Shown here: positions 35,111 to 43,277 of the stretch, in pieces
Layout of the letters: each line of letters starts with the position of its first letter
Numbering within the stretch: the stretch's first letter is position 1
Assembly (NCBI GenBank): GCA_964436045.1
Contig: CAYTBN010000030.1
Span: 21,174-85,173 of the forward strand
From: CAYTBN01 sp964436045
GTDB lineage: Bacteria; Myxococcota_A; UBA796; UBA9615; CAYRNR01
Reading direction: 5' to 3'
Length of the DNA stretch: 64,000 nucleotides
Notes under the pieces: model-generated
The model's database searches: none
The model's input: only the letters and a program-made list of their open reading frames with translations
Told to the model about the DNA's origin: nothing
Made by a program: the position numbers and the translations under genes

Positions 35111-35164
35111 TCGGACTCGGTCTCGCTCTCGGTCTCGGACTCGGTCTCGCTCTCGGTCTCGGTC
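35111..35164. repeat. Hexamer satellite, nine TCGNNC units, at the menG stop codon
   Basis: Nine consecutive 6-base units of the form TCGNNC (TCGGAC, TCGGTC, TCGCTC). The order of four units is repeated exactly, giving a 24-base higher period, plus one extra unit. On the minus strand the array starts at the stop codon of the methyltransferase gene and runs on downstream of it. A longer, similar array lies at the other end of the menaquinone operon. Confidence 0.9.
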
Positions 35165-35909
35165 AGCCACTGGGGGTGGGTGCCGGCTCCCGACGCGGCC
35201 TGACCCCGCTGAAGATCGAAACAACTCCCCCGGTCAGCGGGATCGCCTCGGTCTCCCCGAACCCGGCGTCGTCGAGCATGGCCAGGATCTGTTCGGGGGG
35301 GGCGAGGGCGTCCACCGAGTCGACGAGGTACCGGTACGCACGCTGTCGCGAGAGCAGCCGGGCGGTCGCCGGGAGGAAGGTGCGGCCGAAGACGCTGTGG
35401 AGGGTCGCCATCGTTCCGCCCGTGGGGACGGACAGCTCCAGGACGATCAGGCGCCCGCCGGGGCGGAGCACGCGCGACATCTCGGAGAGCGCCTGCAGCC
35501 GGTCCTCCACATTGCGGATGCAGAAGCCGGTGACCACGCCCGCGAAAGCGCCCTCTTCGAAGGGCAGCGCGGTGGCGTCCCCCTCCTGGAACGAGACCGC
35601 GGAGGCCAGGTCGGCGTCCCCGGTCTTCTCCCGGGCGATGGCGAGCATCTCCCCTGCCGGATCGATGCCGACCACCTCGGCGTCCGGCTGCTGGCGCAGG
35701 ATCTCGATGGCCAGGTCTCCGGTGCCGGTGCCCACGTCCAGGTAGCGCTCACCGCCGACCGGCCCCAGCAGCTCGACCGCCCGCCGCCGCCAGCCGTGAT
35801 CGAGCCCCAGCGAGATCAGCCGGTTCATCAGGTCGTAGCGCCCCGCGATGGCGTCGAACATCCGCCGGTTCTCGTCGGCCGGGATCAGCGTGTCGCGCCC
35901 GCGGCTCAT
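35163..35909 (-). CDS. menG: Demethylmenaquinone methyltransferase (UbiE/MenG family)
   Basis: This SAM-dependent methyltransferase makes the last step of menaquinone synthesis. The 248-residue length and motifs fit: NRRMFDAIAGRYDLMNRLISLGLDHGWRR-type N terminus, motif I YLDVGTGTGDLAIEI, GIDPAGEML, ALPFEEGAFAGV, FCIRNVEDR and GGRLIVLELSVP. The last residues are basic and Pro-rich. The ATG at 35909 overlaps the stop of mqnC (ATGA), so it is the last gene of the futalosine operon, where its substrate is made. The hexamer satellite begins at its stop codon. It should be a soluble, membrane-associated enzyme. Confidence 0.94.
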   Translation of the reverse strand: MSRGRDTLIPADENRRMFDAIAGRYDLMNRLISLGLDHGWRRRAVELLGPVGGERYLDVGTGTGDLAIEILRQQPDAEVVGIDPAGEMLAIAREKTGDADLASAVSFQEGDATALPFEEGAFAGVVTGFCIRNVEDRLQALSEMSRVLRPGGRLIVLELSVPTGGTMATLHSVFGRTFLPATARLLSRQRAYRYLVDSVDALAPPEQILAMLDDAGFGETEAIPLTGGVVSIFSGVRPRREPAPTPSG

Positions 35910-36970
35910 GACGGGTAGGTCTCGAGGACGTCGTAGTACGAATCCCTGCGTGCGGGGACGAAGCCCGACCGGCGGATGATCCCGAGCACCTTTTCCAGGT
36001 TCGTACTCCGCTGATACCCGGTGTTCCGCAGGACGTTCTCCTCCAGCAGGATGCCGCCGAAGTCGTCCGCGCCGGCCAGCAGCCCCAGGGAGCCCGCGGT
36101 GACGCTCTCGCTGAACCACGAGGACTGCACGTGGGGGAAGTTGTCCAGCACCAGCCGGGCCACGGCGATGATGCGGACGTAGCGTGCCGGATGCGCCCCC
36201 TTCGGCACCTTCTCGCTCAGCGGCGAGTTCCCCGGCTTGAACGACCAGGGGATGAACGAGGCGAATCCGCCCGTGCGGTCCTGCAGGTCCCTCAACCGCA
36301 GCAGGTGTTCGACGATATCGCGGTCGGTCTCCAGGTGCCCGAACATCAGGGTCGCCGTGGTCCGGAAGCCCTGTTCGTGGGCCTGCTCCATCACCGAGAG
36401 CCACTCGTCGGCGCTGCACTTGCTCGGCGCGATGGCCGAGCGGACCGAGTCACAGAGCACCTCGGCCCCTCCGCCGGGGATCGTGTCGATGCCCTCGCGG
36501 CGGAGGGCGGAAAGGATCTCCGCGACGGTGGTCTGCTCGCGCCCGGCCATGAACTGGATCTCGGGGGGGCTGAACGGGTGGATGTGGATATCCGGCCGCA
36601 CGGCGCGGATCGCCCGGATGTAGGCCAGCCAGTCGTCCAGGGAGATCCCGGGGTCGTGTGCCCCCTGCAGCAGGACCGTCAGCCGCGGCAGCTCGGAGGC
36701 CGGTCGCACCCGCTCGGCCAGCTCCTCGGGCGTCAGCCGGAAGGCGCCGGGGTCGCCCTCCTTGCGGCAGAACGCGCAGAAGCTGCAGCGGGTCACGCAG
36801 ATGTTGCTGTAGTTGGGGTTGGTGTCGATGACGAAGGTCACCAGTCCGCCGGGGTGGCGGCGAGAGCGGGCCTCGTGTCCCATCCTCATCAGCTCGCCGA
36901 GGGGGGCCTCCCGGAGCAGCCGCAGGCTCTCCTCCCCGTCGAAGCGACGCTGGTCGGTGCCCTCGGTCAC
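35906..36970 (-). CDS. mqnC: Cyclic dehypoxanthine futalosine synthase
   Basis: MqnC is a radical-SAM enzyme that cyclises dehypoxanthine futalosine. The 354-residue protein has NICVTRCSFCAFCRK (CxxxCxxC cluster), LLQGAHDPGISLDDW, HIHPFSPPEIQFMAG and IPGGGAEVLCDSVR. HIHPFSPPEI and the LLQG motif distinguish it from MqnE, which has HIKAFTAVE and VGG at the same places. The GTG at 36970 has GGAGGACAG upstream and overlaps the stop of mqnA (GTGA). It lies between mqnA and menG in a coupled operon. A more upstream start would run through mqnA in another frame and has no support. Confidence 0.95.
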   Translation of the reverse strand: MTEGTDQRRFDGEESLRLLREAPLGELMRMGHEARSRRHPGGLVTFVIDTNPNYSNICVTRCSFCAFCRKEGDPGAFRLTPEELAERVRPASELPRLTVLLQGAHDPGISLDDWLAYIRAIRAVRPDIHIHPFSPPEIQFMAGREQTTVAEILSALRREGIDTIPGGGAEVLCDSVRSAIAPSKCSADEWLSVMEQAHEQGFRTTATLMFGHLETDRDIVEHLLRLRDLQDRTGGFASFIPWSFKPGNSPLSEKVPKGAHPARYVRIIAVARLVLDNFPHVQSSWFSESVTAGSLGLLAGADDFGGILLEENVLRNTGYQRSTNLEKVLGIIRRSGFVPARRDSYYDVLETYPS

Positions 36971-37794
36971 CTGTCCTCCGGCCCCACGGGTTCGAACAGC
37001 GGCCGCCGTCCGTGGCGGTCCAGCTCGTCCAGGAACACCTCCTGGGCGCGCAGCTCCTCGGGACCCAGGACGCGCTTCATGCCGCGGAGGTAGTGGAGCA
37101 TCTCGTCGGTCGGCACCCCGAGCCGCCGGGCCTCCCCCGGGGCAGACGCCACGAGCAGCTCGTCGTCCCGATCCCGCAGCTCTGCCAGCCAGCTGTGCAT
37201 CGCCTCCCGGACCGCCGCCGGAGCGTCCTTGCGAATCACCCAGCGGGCGAAGACGACGCCGAGGCCGTGGACCCGGAACCACTCGGTGGCCAGATCGGTG
37301 ACGTGGGGGCTCTCGTTGCGCATCGCGCGCGCCAGGGCCGCGTCGCCGATGACCAGGGAGCCGGCGGTCCGCTCTCCCGGGCGGGCCAGGAGGGGAAGCC
37401 GGTCGAAGCCGTGGCGGTAGCCCAGCAGCAGGAAGAGCAGCCGGACCGACGTGGCCGACTGATCGGTGATCTCGATCCGGGCAGGCGCGGCCAGCTCGCC
37501 GAAGGGCCGGTCCGAGAACAGCAGCACGCTGCGGACGCTCCCCACCGCCGCGATGCCGAACGCCCCCAGGGTGTCGACGGTGTCGGCCAGCCCGGGCAGG
37601 TCTCCCACCGGGGCCGCCGCGGCCAGCACCCGGCCCTCCCGCAGGGCGACGGAGGACTGCTGGGGCGAGCAGTTCACCCATTCGCAGCCGTCCGGCGGTC
37701 CGATCTGCCGGTAGGGCGCCATGTTCGCGTAGGGGATCATCGCGACGCTGTTTCGCATCTCCATCGTCCGTTCCATCGGCATCGGATCACTCAT
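36967..37794 (-). CDS. mqnA: Chorismate dehydratase
   Basis: MqnA makes 3-enolpyruvoyl-benzoate from chorismate, the entry step of the futalosine route. The protein (275 residues from this start) has the family's N-terminal IPYANMAPYRQ (usually IPYLNAxPF), a stretch SSVALREGRVLAAAAPVGD, the LFSDRPFGEL strand, ITDQSATSVRLL and FARWVIRKDAP. The start is uncertain: ATG at 37794 overlaps mqnE by 8 bases, and two later Met codons are possible. Its stop overlaps the GTG of mqnC. The order mqnE-mqnA-mqnC is part of a fully coupled operon. The fold is a periplasmic-binding-protein type, but the enzyme is cytosolic. Confidence 0.9.
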   Translation of the reverse strand: MSDPMPMERTMEMRNSVAMIPYANMAPYRQIGPPDGCEWVNCSPQQSSVALREGRVLAAAAPVGDLPGLADTVDTLGAFGIAAVGSVRSVLLFSDRPFGELAAPARIEITDQSATSVRLLFLLLGYRHGFDRLPLLARPGERTAGSLVIGDAALARAMRNESPHVTDLATEWFRVHGLGVVFARWVIRKDAPAAVREAMHSWLAELRDRDDELLVASAPGEARRLGVPTDEMLHYLRGMKRVLGPEELRAQEVFLDELDRHGRRPLFEPVGPEDR

Positions 37795-38878
37795 CGCCGC
37801 CCCCGCCGTCGCACGCGCGGAACCGCCCGTCGCGCTCGACGGCCGTGAATCCACCCAGCCGGATGGTCTCCTTCATCTGATCGCGGGTCACGGACCGCGG
37901 GGTGCGGGCCCCGGCGGCGTGGGCGATGCGCTCGTGGCCGAGGGTCCCGTCCAGGTCGTCGGCGCCCCACGAGAGGGCGGCGGCGGCGGTCTCCAGACCG
38001 ATCATCGGCCAGTAGGCCTTGATGTGCGGGATATTGTCGAGCACCAGACGCGCCAGCGCGACCACCGCCAGGTTCGACAGTGGCGACGAGCCGTCCTCCC
38101 CGGTGGTCGCCTCGCCCGCCTGGTGGGCCAGGGGGATGAAGCAGCTGAAGCCCTCGCTGTCGTCCTGGGCGCGGCGCAGGGCCAGCAGATGGTCGACCCG
38201 CTCGGCCGGCGACTCGTCCAGCCCGTAGAGCATGGTCGCGTTGGTGGAGATCCCCAGCTCGTGGGCGGTCCTGTGGACGCCGAACCAGCCCTCCGGGGGC
38301 AGCTTGTCCGGGCAGTGCTCGGCCCGCATCCGCGGCGAGAACAGCTCGGCACCACCGCCGGGCATGGCATCCAACCCGGCCGCCTGGAAGTCCGACAGCA
38401 CCGCGGAGACCGCCCGCCCCTCGCTGCGCGCGAACCAGTCCATCTCCACCGCCGTGTAGGCCTTGATGTGGATCCGCGGATGCCGCCGCCGGATCTCTCG
38501 CACCAGCTCCAGGCTCCGTTCCAGGTCCCAGATGCGGTTCATGCCGCCGACGATGTGGACCTCGACGGGGCGGGCCTCCTCGATGCGATCGAGGATCGTG
38601 TCCCGGTCGAGGACGTAGGCGTGTTCGTCCTCGGGACGGGCCGAGTACCGGCAGAAGCGGCAACCGCCGTGGCAGATGTTCGACGGGTTGACGCTGAGGT
38701 TGAACACGTAGGTGGCACGGTCCCCGTACCGCCGTCGTCGGCTGGCCAGGGCGGCCCGGCCGAGGTGATGGACCTCGTCGGGGGTGCAGGCCTCCGCGAG
38801 AGCCAGGGCCTCGTCCCGGTCGAGCCGCTGTCCCTCGCCCCCCTTCGTCAGGGCCCGCTCGAAGGTCGATGTGCTCAT
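37787..38878 (-). CDS. mqnE: Aminodeoxyfutalosine synthase
   Basis: MqnE is a radical-SAM enzyme that joins 3-enolpyruvoyl-benzoate to SAM. The 363-residue protein has NICHGGCRFCRYS (CxxxCxxC), EVHIVGGMNRIWDLE, HIKAYTAVEMDWFAR, MPGGGAELFSP and TMLYGLDESP. HIVGG and HIKAYTAVE are the MqnE forms. The ATG at 38878 overlaps the upstream UbiD-family stop (ATGA), and its end overlaps the start of mqnA by 8 bases. It is in order with mqnA and mqnC, the next two enzymes. Confidence 0.94.
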   Translation of the reverse strand: MSTSTFERALTKGGEGQRLDRDEALALAEACTPDEVHHLGRAALASRRRRYGDRATYVFNLSVNPSNICHGGCRFCRYSARPEDEHAYVLDRDTILDRIEEARPVEVHIVGGMNRIWDLERSLELVREIRRRHPRIHIKAYTAVEMDWFARSEGRAVSAVLSDFQAAGLDAMPGGGAELFSPRMRAEHCPDKLPPEGWFGVHRTAHELGISTNATMLYGLDESPAERVDHLLALRRAQDDSEGFSCFIPLAHQAGEATTGEDGSSPLSNLAVVALARLVLDNIPHIKAYWPMIGLETAAAALSWGADDLDGTLGHERIAHAAGARTPRSVTRDQMKETIRLGGFTAVERDGRFRACDGGGGDE

Positions 38879-40662
38879 GGGCCGCCCCCCCCGATCCGGA
38901 TGCCGTAGCGGTCCCACTTCGATTCCACCATCCTCTCCACGTCGGGATCGAAGGCCACGGGTTTGCGGTACCCCTCCTTCCAGGTGGCGTCGATGGCGAT
39001 GGGGGGGAAGAGGACCAGGCGGTTGCCGTCCCGCTCCCGCCGGGCCGGATGCAGGTCGGCGAGGGGGTCGAAGCGGGTGAACCAGCCCCACAGCACGAGC
39101 ATCGGATCGTCCACCGGGACGTCGGGCGAGACCAGGACATGGAACAGGTACTCGCGGGTCACCGGGTGCTCCGCCAGGGCCTCGCGGACCGCGGCTGGAT
39201 CGCCCCCCTCGGCCACCTGGGCGATGAGGAAGGCCTCACCGAGCCGGCCCAGCGCGGCGATCTGCCGGTGGACCTGCTCCGGGGCGGGCGGCTCCGGGGG
39301 TGGGGCGTCGCGCAGCGGCCCCTCGGGCCGCTCGGTGGCCAGCAGGATCAGGCGGCTGCCGGAGTTCATCGACGGACCGGTGAAATCCAGGGTGTCCTGG
39401 GCCGTGGGCGCGAGCAGGTGCAGGCCGTCGGCGGTGTCGAGGTTGCGCCAGACGGCGCGGCTGACGTCGGCGAAGTCCCGCACGTCGTGGTCGCCGTTGA
39501 TCACGATCAGCACCTTGGTCAGGGACAGCTGCCCCTCCCCCAGCAGTCCCAGGGCGTGCTTGAGGGCCTCGCGGGGATAACGCTCGTGCACCGACGCCAC
39601 GGCCATGGGATGGAAACCGGACTCGGGGTACGACCAGAGATCGCGCACACCGCTGCGCACCATCTTCAGCAGCGGCAGGGTCATCTCCTGCAGCGCGATG
39701 CCGATGAACAGGTCCTCCTGGGGCGGCTTGCCGACCACCGTGGCGGGGTAGATCGCGTCCTTGCGCGCCAGGACCCGCTCGACCCGGAAGACGGGGAAAT
39801 CGGCGGAGTGCGAGTAGTGCCCGAGGTGGTCGCCGAAGGGGCCTTCCAGGCGCGCATCTCCCCCGCTCACCGTTCCCTCGAGCACGAACTCGGCCGTCGC
39901 CGGGATGCGGTGCCCGGAGTCGCGGCGGATCACGTCCAGGGGTTGTCCCAGCATCAGCGCCGCGAGCAGGCGCTCGTCGAACCCCTCGGGCAGCGGTGTG
40001 ATCGCGGCGATGGTCAGCGCGGGCGGGCCGCCGAGGAACACGCTGACCGGGAGCGACTGGCCCTTCTCGCAGGCCCTGCGGAAGTGGAAGGCACCCCCCT
40101 TCTCGATCTGCCAGTGCATCCCGGTGGTCTGGTCGTCGAAGCGCTGCAGGCGGTAGATGCCCAGGTTGCCGACGCCCGTGTCCGGGTCGACCGTGTGCAC
40201 CAGCGGCAGGGTGAAGAAGGGCCCCCCGTCCAGGGGCCAGCAGGTCAGACAGGGAAGATCCCCGAGCCGAGGTGGCGCGAACTGTTCCTCGAGAACCGGG
40301 CCGCGTCCCACCTCCCGCAGGCGAGCCCTCATCAGGGAGAAGAGATCCCCGCGGGCAGCCCACAGGTTGCGGGGGCTCGGCGGCATGATCCGCTCGGCCA
40401 GGGACGCGACGCGTTCCCCGATCTCGGCCGGATCCCCGCCGAACGCCCGCTCCACCCGCGCCTGGGTCCCGAACAGGTTGGTCACCATGCGGTAGGGCGA
40501 ACCCTTGACGTTCTCGAACAGCAGGGCCGGCCCGCCGCGGGGGAGCACCCTGTGCTGGATGACGGTGACCTCCTGGTCCGGATCGACCTCCTCGCCGACG
40601 CGGGCGAGATCGCCGGTGGACTCCAGGTCGTGGAGGAACGCGCGGAGATCGAGGAAGCTCAA
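38875..40662 (-). CDS. mqnL: UbiD-family decarboxylase of the futalosine pathway (MqnL-like)
   Basis: UbiD enzymes use prenylated FMN to remove a carboxyl group from the ring. The 595-residue protein has the family's N terminus (SFLDLRAFLHDLESTGDLARV), the region QRFDDQTTGMHW, FHFRRACEKGQSLPVSVFLGG, EGPFGDHLGHYS and VLVIVNGDHDVRDF (UbiD-type C terminus). In the futalosine route this acts after prenylation, so MqnL is the expected identity. I chose TTG at 40662, with GGGAGGAGG five bases before it; no ATG fits. It is 76 bases after the MqnB-MqnP gene and overlaps mqnE by four. The prFMN-making partner (UbiX/MqnM) is not in the window. Confidence 0.88.
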   Translation of the reverse strand: MSFLDLRAFLHDLESTGDLARVGEEVDPDQEVTVIQHRVLPRGGPALLFENVKGSPYRMVTNLFGTQARVERAFGGDPAEIGERVASLAERIMPPSPRNLWAARGDLFSLMRARLREVGRGPVLEEQFAPPRLGDLPCLTCWPLDGGPFFTLPLVHTVDPDTGVGNLGIYRLQRFDDQTTGMHWQIEKGGAFHFRRACEKGQSLPVSVFLGGPPALTIAAITPLPEGFDERLLAALMLGQPLDVIRRDSGHRIPATAEFVLEGTVSGGDARLEGPFGDHLGHYSHSADFPVFRVERVLARKDAIYPATVVGKPPQEDLFIGIALQEMTLPLLKMVRSGVRDLWSYPESGFHPMAVASVHERYPREALKHALGLLGEGQLSLTKVLIVINGDHDVRDFADVSRAVWRNLDTADGLHLLAPTAQDTLDFTGPSMNSGSRLILLATERPEGPLRDAPPPEPPAPEQVHRQIAALGRLGEAFLIAQVAEGGDPAAVREALAEHPVTREYLFHVLVSPDVPVDDPMLVLWGWFTRFDPLADLHPARRERDGNRLVLFPPIAIDATWKEGYRKPVAFDPDVERMVESKWDRYGIRIGGGGP

Positions 40663-40738
40663 CGGGCCTCCTCCCAGCTCGACCACGCGGGGTGGGCTGC
40701 CGATGCTCCGGACTGTGCGAGGACGATACCCGGCATGT

Positions 40739-42199
40739 TCACACTCTCCCCAGCAGTGGTACGAGGGCGACAGCGATCCCGGCGATGGCCGACAGGGGGA
40801 AGAACCGCGCAGGCAGCGGGACCATCGGCAGGTAGGCGCCGACAAAGGCACCAGCCGCCACCAGCCAAGCGATCCACGCGAGCGGTCCGCCGCCGGAAAT
40901 CAACACCAATCCGGTGGCTCCGGCCAGGGCGATGGCGTGGACCGCCGCGGCCACGCCCTGCGCTCGGCCACTGCCCAGGGTCGCGGGGACGCTGTGGACG
41001 CCGTTCGCCCGATCCGCGGCGATGTCCTGCAGCGCGTAGATGATGTCGAAGCCGCTGATCCAGCAGAACGTGAAGGCCGCGAGCAGGAGGATCTCGGGCC
41101 CGAGCTGGAGGTCGCCCGACACGGCCACGTGGGCCCCCACCGGAGCCAGTCCCAGGCAGACACCGATGCCGAAGTGGCACAGGGACGTGAAGCGCTTGAG
41201 CAGCGAGTAGCCGATCAGCGCCGCCGCCGGGATCGGCGAGAGGGAGAGGACCAGGGGTCCCAGCAGGGCACAGGCGAGCAGGTACGCAGCGAGACCTGCC
41301 CCGGCCACGAGCAGCGCCGTGGCCAGCGACATCTGTCCGGACGGCAGCTCGCGGGCCGCCGTGCGCGGATTGAGGGCGTCGAGCCGGCGATCGAGGATCC
41401 GGTTCATGGACATCCCCATCACCCGCGCGCCGACGCCGGCCAGCGCGATCAGCGCCAGCTCCCGCAGCGGTGGCATCTGTTGACCGGCACCCAGCCAGGC
41501 CCCGGTGAACAGCAGCGGCAGGCTGAAGACGGTGTGCTCGATCTTGGTGAAGCGCAGCAGCTTCACCCCCAGGCGGTCGGGCGGCGTATCCGACACGGCC
41601 GCGGGGATGCCCCCGAGGATGGCCGCGGCGACGGTCTCCGAGACGGAGTCGATGTTCCGCAGCAGTACCTCCCGCCCCCCGTCGTCCGCCAGATCGCTGA
41701 CCCCCTTGAGCAGGGTGCACGGCAGGCCGTGGAGCTGGCAGGTTCTGGTGACTGCAGCCCCCTCCATGTCGACGAGATCGCCCCAGACGGCGACCTCGCG
41801 GCGACGCCGGAGATCGAACACCGGTTCGTCGAAGCTCGTCAGCCGGGCCGTGGGCAGGTCGCCCCAGCGACCGGGCGCGCTCGGCCAGGATTCGCTGGCG
41901 GGCCCGTCCCCGTCCCGGGCCTCGACGATCCGGAAGACGGTACCGATCCCGATGTCATCTGCCGCAGCTCCGCAGATCCCGGGGTTGAGGACCTCGGTGA
42001 CCCCCTCCACGGTGATCAGGTGATCGACCCCCTGGGCGGCTGCGTCCTTGCCCATCCCGCAGACCAGGATCAGCCCCTCCTCGCCATCCGCGGCGGAGAA
42101 CGCCCAGCAGGGGAAGGGGTCGGTGCCGAGCGGGCGGGCGCCGAGTCGGCGTACCAGCGGGCCGGCCTCGCGCTCGGTGGCGTAGAGGACGCCAATCAT
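40739..42199 (-). CDS. Fusion of futalosine hydrolase (MqnB) and UbiA-type prenyltransferase (MqnP)
   Basis: The 486-residue protein has two parts. Residues about 1-200 are a nucleosidase of the MqnB/MTA-SAH type: YATEREAGPLVRRLG, GICGAAADDIGIGTVF, DMEGAAVTRTCQ and LKGVSDLADDGG (binding-site Asp). From about 215 begins a UbiA membrane domain with eight or nine helices: the first Asp-rich site NRILDRRLDALNPRTAAR and the second DIIYALQDIAADR. MqnB removes hypoxanthine, and MqnP adds the isoprenoid tail, so the two act at different steps. I see no stop or frame change between them. The ATG at 42199 overlaps mqnD (ATGA). This joining is unusual for enzymes normally encoded apart. Confidence 0.9.
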   Translation of the reverse strand: MIGVLYATEREAGPLVRRLGARPLGTDPFPCWAFSAADGEEGLILVCGMGKDAAAQGVDHLITVEGVTEVLNPGICGAAADDIGIGTVFRIVEARDGDGPASESWPSAPGRWGDLPTARLTSFDEPVFDLRRRREVAVWGDLVDMEGAAVTRTCQLHGLPCTLLKGVSDLADDGGREVLLRNIDSVSETVAAAILGGIPAAVSDTPPDRLGVKLLRFTKIEHTVFSLPLLFTGAWLGAGQQMPPLRELALIALAGVGARVMGMSMNRILDRRLDALNPRTAARELPSGQMSLATALLVAGAGLAAYLLACALLGPLVLSLSPIPAAALIGYSLLKRFTSLCHFGIGVCLGLAPVGAHVAVSGDLQLGPEILLLAAFTFCWISGFDIIYALQDIAADRANGVHSVPATLGSGRAQGVAAAVHAIALAGATGLVLISGGGPLAWIAWLVAAGAFVGAYLPMVPLPARFFPLSAIAGIAVALVPLLGRV

Positions 42200-42999
42200 G
42201 GGACCACTCCGGCGCGGCGGGCCATCTCCTCCAGGCGAGCCACCGCGGCGACGCCGTCGGAGCCGAGGCCGAGGCTCTGCTCGTTGACGAAGGTGTCGAT
42301 GTGCTTCCTCAGGATCTCCTCGTCCATCTCCTGGGCGTGTTGCCGGATGTAGGGCAGGCACCCGGCGCCCGCGGAGCGCGCATCGCGGATGCTCTGCCTC
42401 AGCAGGTCGTCGAACTCGTCCGCGAGGCCCTCGGGCAGGCTCCTGCGGACGGCGATCCCGGCGAGGGGGATGGGGAGCCGGGTGGTCTCCTCCCACCACT
42501 CGCCGAGGTCGACCACCTGGTGCAGCCCGGCCTCCCGGAAGAGGAACCGCCCCTCGTGGATGATCACCCCGCCGTCCACCTCGCCGCTGGCGACCATCGC
42601 CATGATCCGGTCATAGGTGGTGAATACCTTGTTTCGCGCCTGGGGCGCCCAGAGACGGAACAGGAGATGGGCGGTGGTCAGCTCCCCCGGGATGGCGATG
42701 CGGCCGTCGAGGACCGCCTCTCGGCTCATCGGCCGGGCCGTGACCAGCAGCGGGCCGCAACCGAAGCCCAGCGCCGCCCCGGCGTTCAGCAACCGGTATC
42801 GATGGGAGGCGAGCAGGTGGGCGTGGAACGACATCTTGGTGATGTCGTAGGTCCCCTCGAGGGCCAGCTCGTTGAGGGTCTCGATGTCGTGGAGATGGAC
42901 CTCGATCTCGTGATCTCGCAGCGACAGCCCGCCCGTGGCGATCCCGTGGAACATGAACGTGTCGTTGGGGCAAGGTGAGAACGCCAGGCTGAGTTTCAA
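42196..42999 (-). CDS. mqnD: 1,4-dihydroxy-6-naphthoate synthase
   Basis: MqnD makes 1,4-dihydroxy-6-naphthoate from cyclic dehypoxanthine futalosine. The 267-residue protein has SLAFSPCPNDTFMFHGIATG, LNELALEGTYDITKMSFHAH, GALGFGCGPLLV-type segment, PGELTTAHLLFRLW, GVIIHEGRFLFREAGL and the Trp-rich GEWWEETTRLPIPL. These are clear family marks. The start is TTG at 42999, with GAGAGGTG upstream; no ATG fits. Its stop overlaps the ATG of the MqnB-MqnP gene. It heads the operon, and 66 bases before it the hexamer satellite region begins. No promoter is obvious there because the repeats crowd it. Confidence 0.94.
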   Translation of the reverse strand: MKLSLAFSPCPNDTFMFHGIATGGLSLRDHEIEVHLHDIETLNELALEGTYDITKMSFHAHLLASHRYRLLNAGAALGFGCGPLLVTARPMSREAVLDGRIAIPGELTTAHLLFRLWAPQARNKVFTTYDRIMAMVASGEVDGGVIIHEGRFLFREAGLHQVVDLGEWWEETTRLPIPLAGIAVRRSLPEGLADEFDDLLRQSIRDARSAGAGCLPYIRQHAQEMDEEILRKHIDTFVNEQSLGLGSDGVAAVARLEEMARRAGVVP

Positions 43000-43084
43000 G
43001 GCAGCACCTCTCGTCTCCGCGACGGGCTGGACAATCTACCTCGTTCGGGTAGGGGGGTGCCAGGTACATTCGACGGGATCTGGG

Positions 43085-43277
43085 GCTCGGATTCGAACTC
43101 GGACTCGAACTCGGAACTCGAACTCGGAACTCGAACTCGGAACTCGAACTCGAACTCGGAACTCGAACTCGGACTCGGAACTCGAACTCGGACTCGGACT
43201 CGGAACTCGGACTCGGACTCGGACTCGGTCTCGGACTCGGACTCGGTCTCGGGCTCGGTCTCGGGCTCGGTCTCGGT
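43085..43277. repeat. Long hexamer/heptamer satellite of about 30 CTCGRA units between mqnD and the RND pump
   Basis: About 190 bases of tandem 6- and 7-base units (CTCGGA, CTCGAA, CTCGGAA, and CTCGGT/CTCGGG at the right end). CTCGGAA-CTCGAA alternates four times, making a 13-base period. The mixture of 6 and 7 shifts all reading frames, so it is not a stable coding repeat. On the minus strand the array begins right after the TAA of the RND pump gene, as the other array does at the menG stop. The 43000-43084 stretch shows no gene. Confidence 0.9.

Noticed and set aside
43085..43277. Satellite as a coding Ser/Asp or Arg/Thr repeat protein
   Set aside because: Units of 6 and 7 bases shift the frame repeatedly, there is no start with a ribosome site, and no domain is attached.
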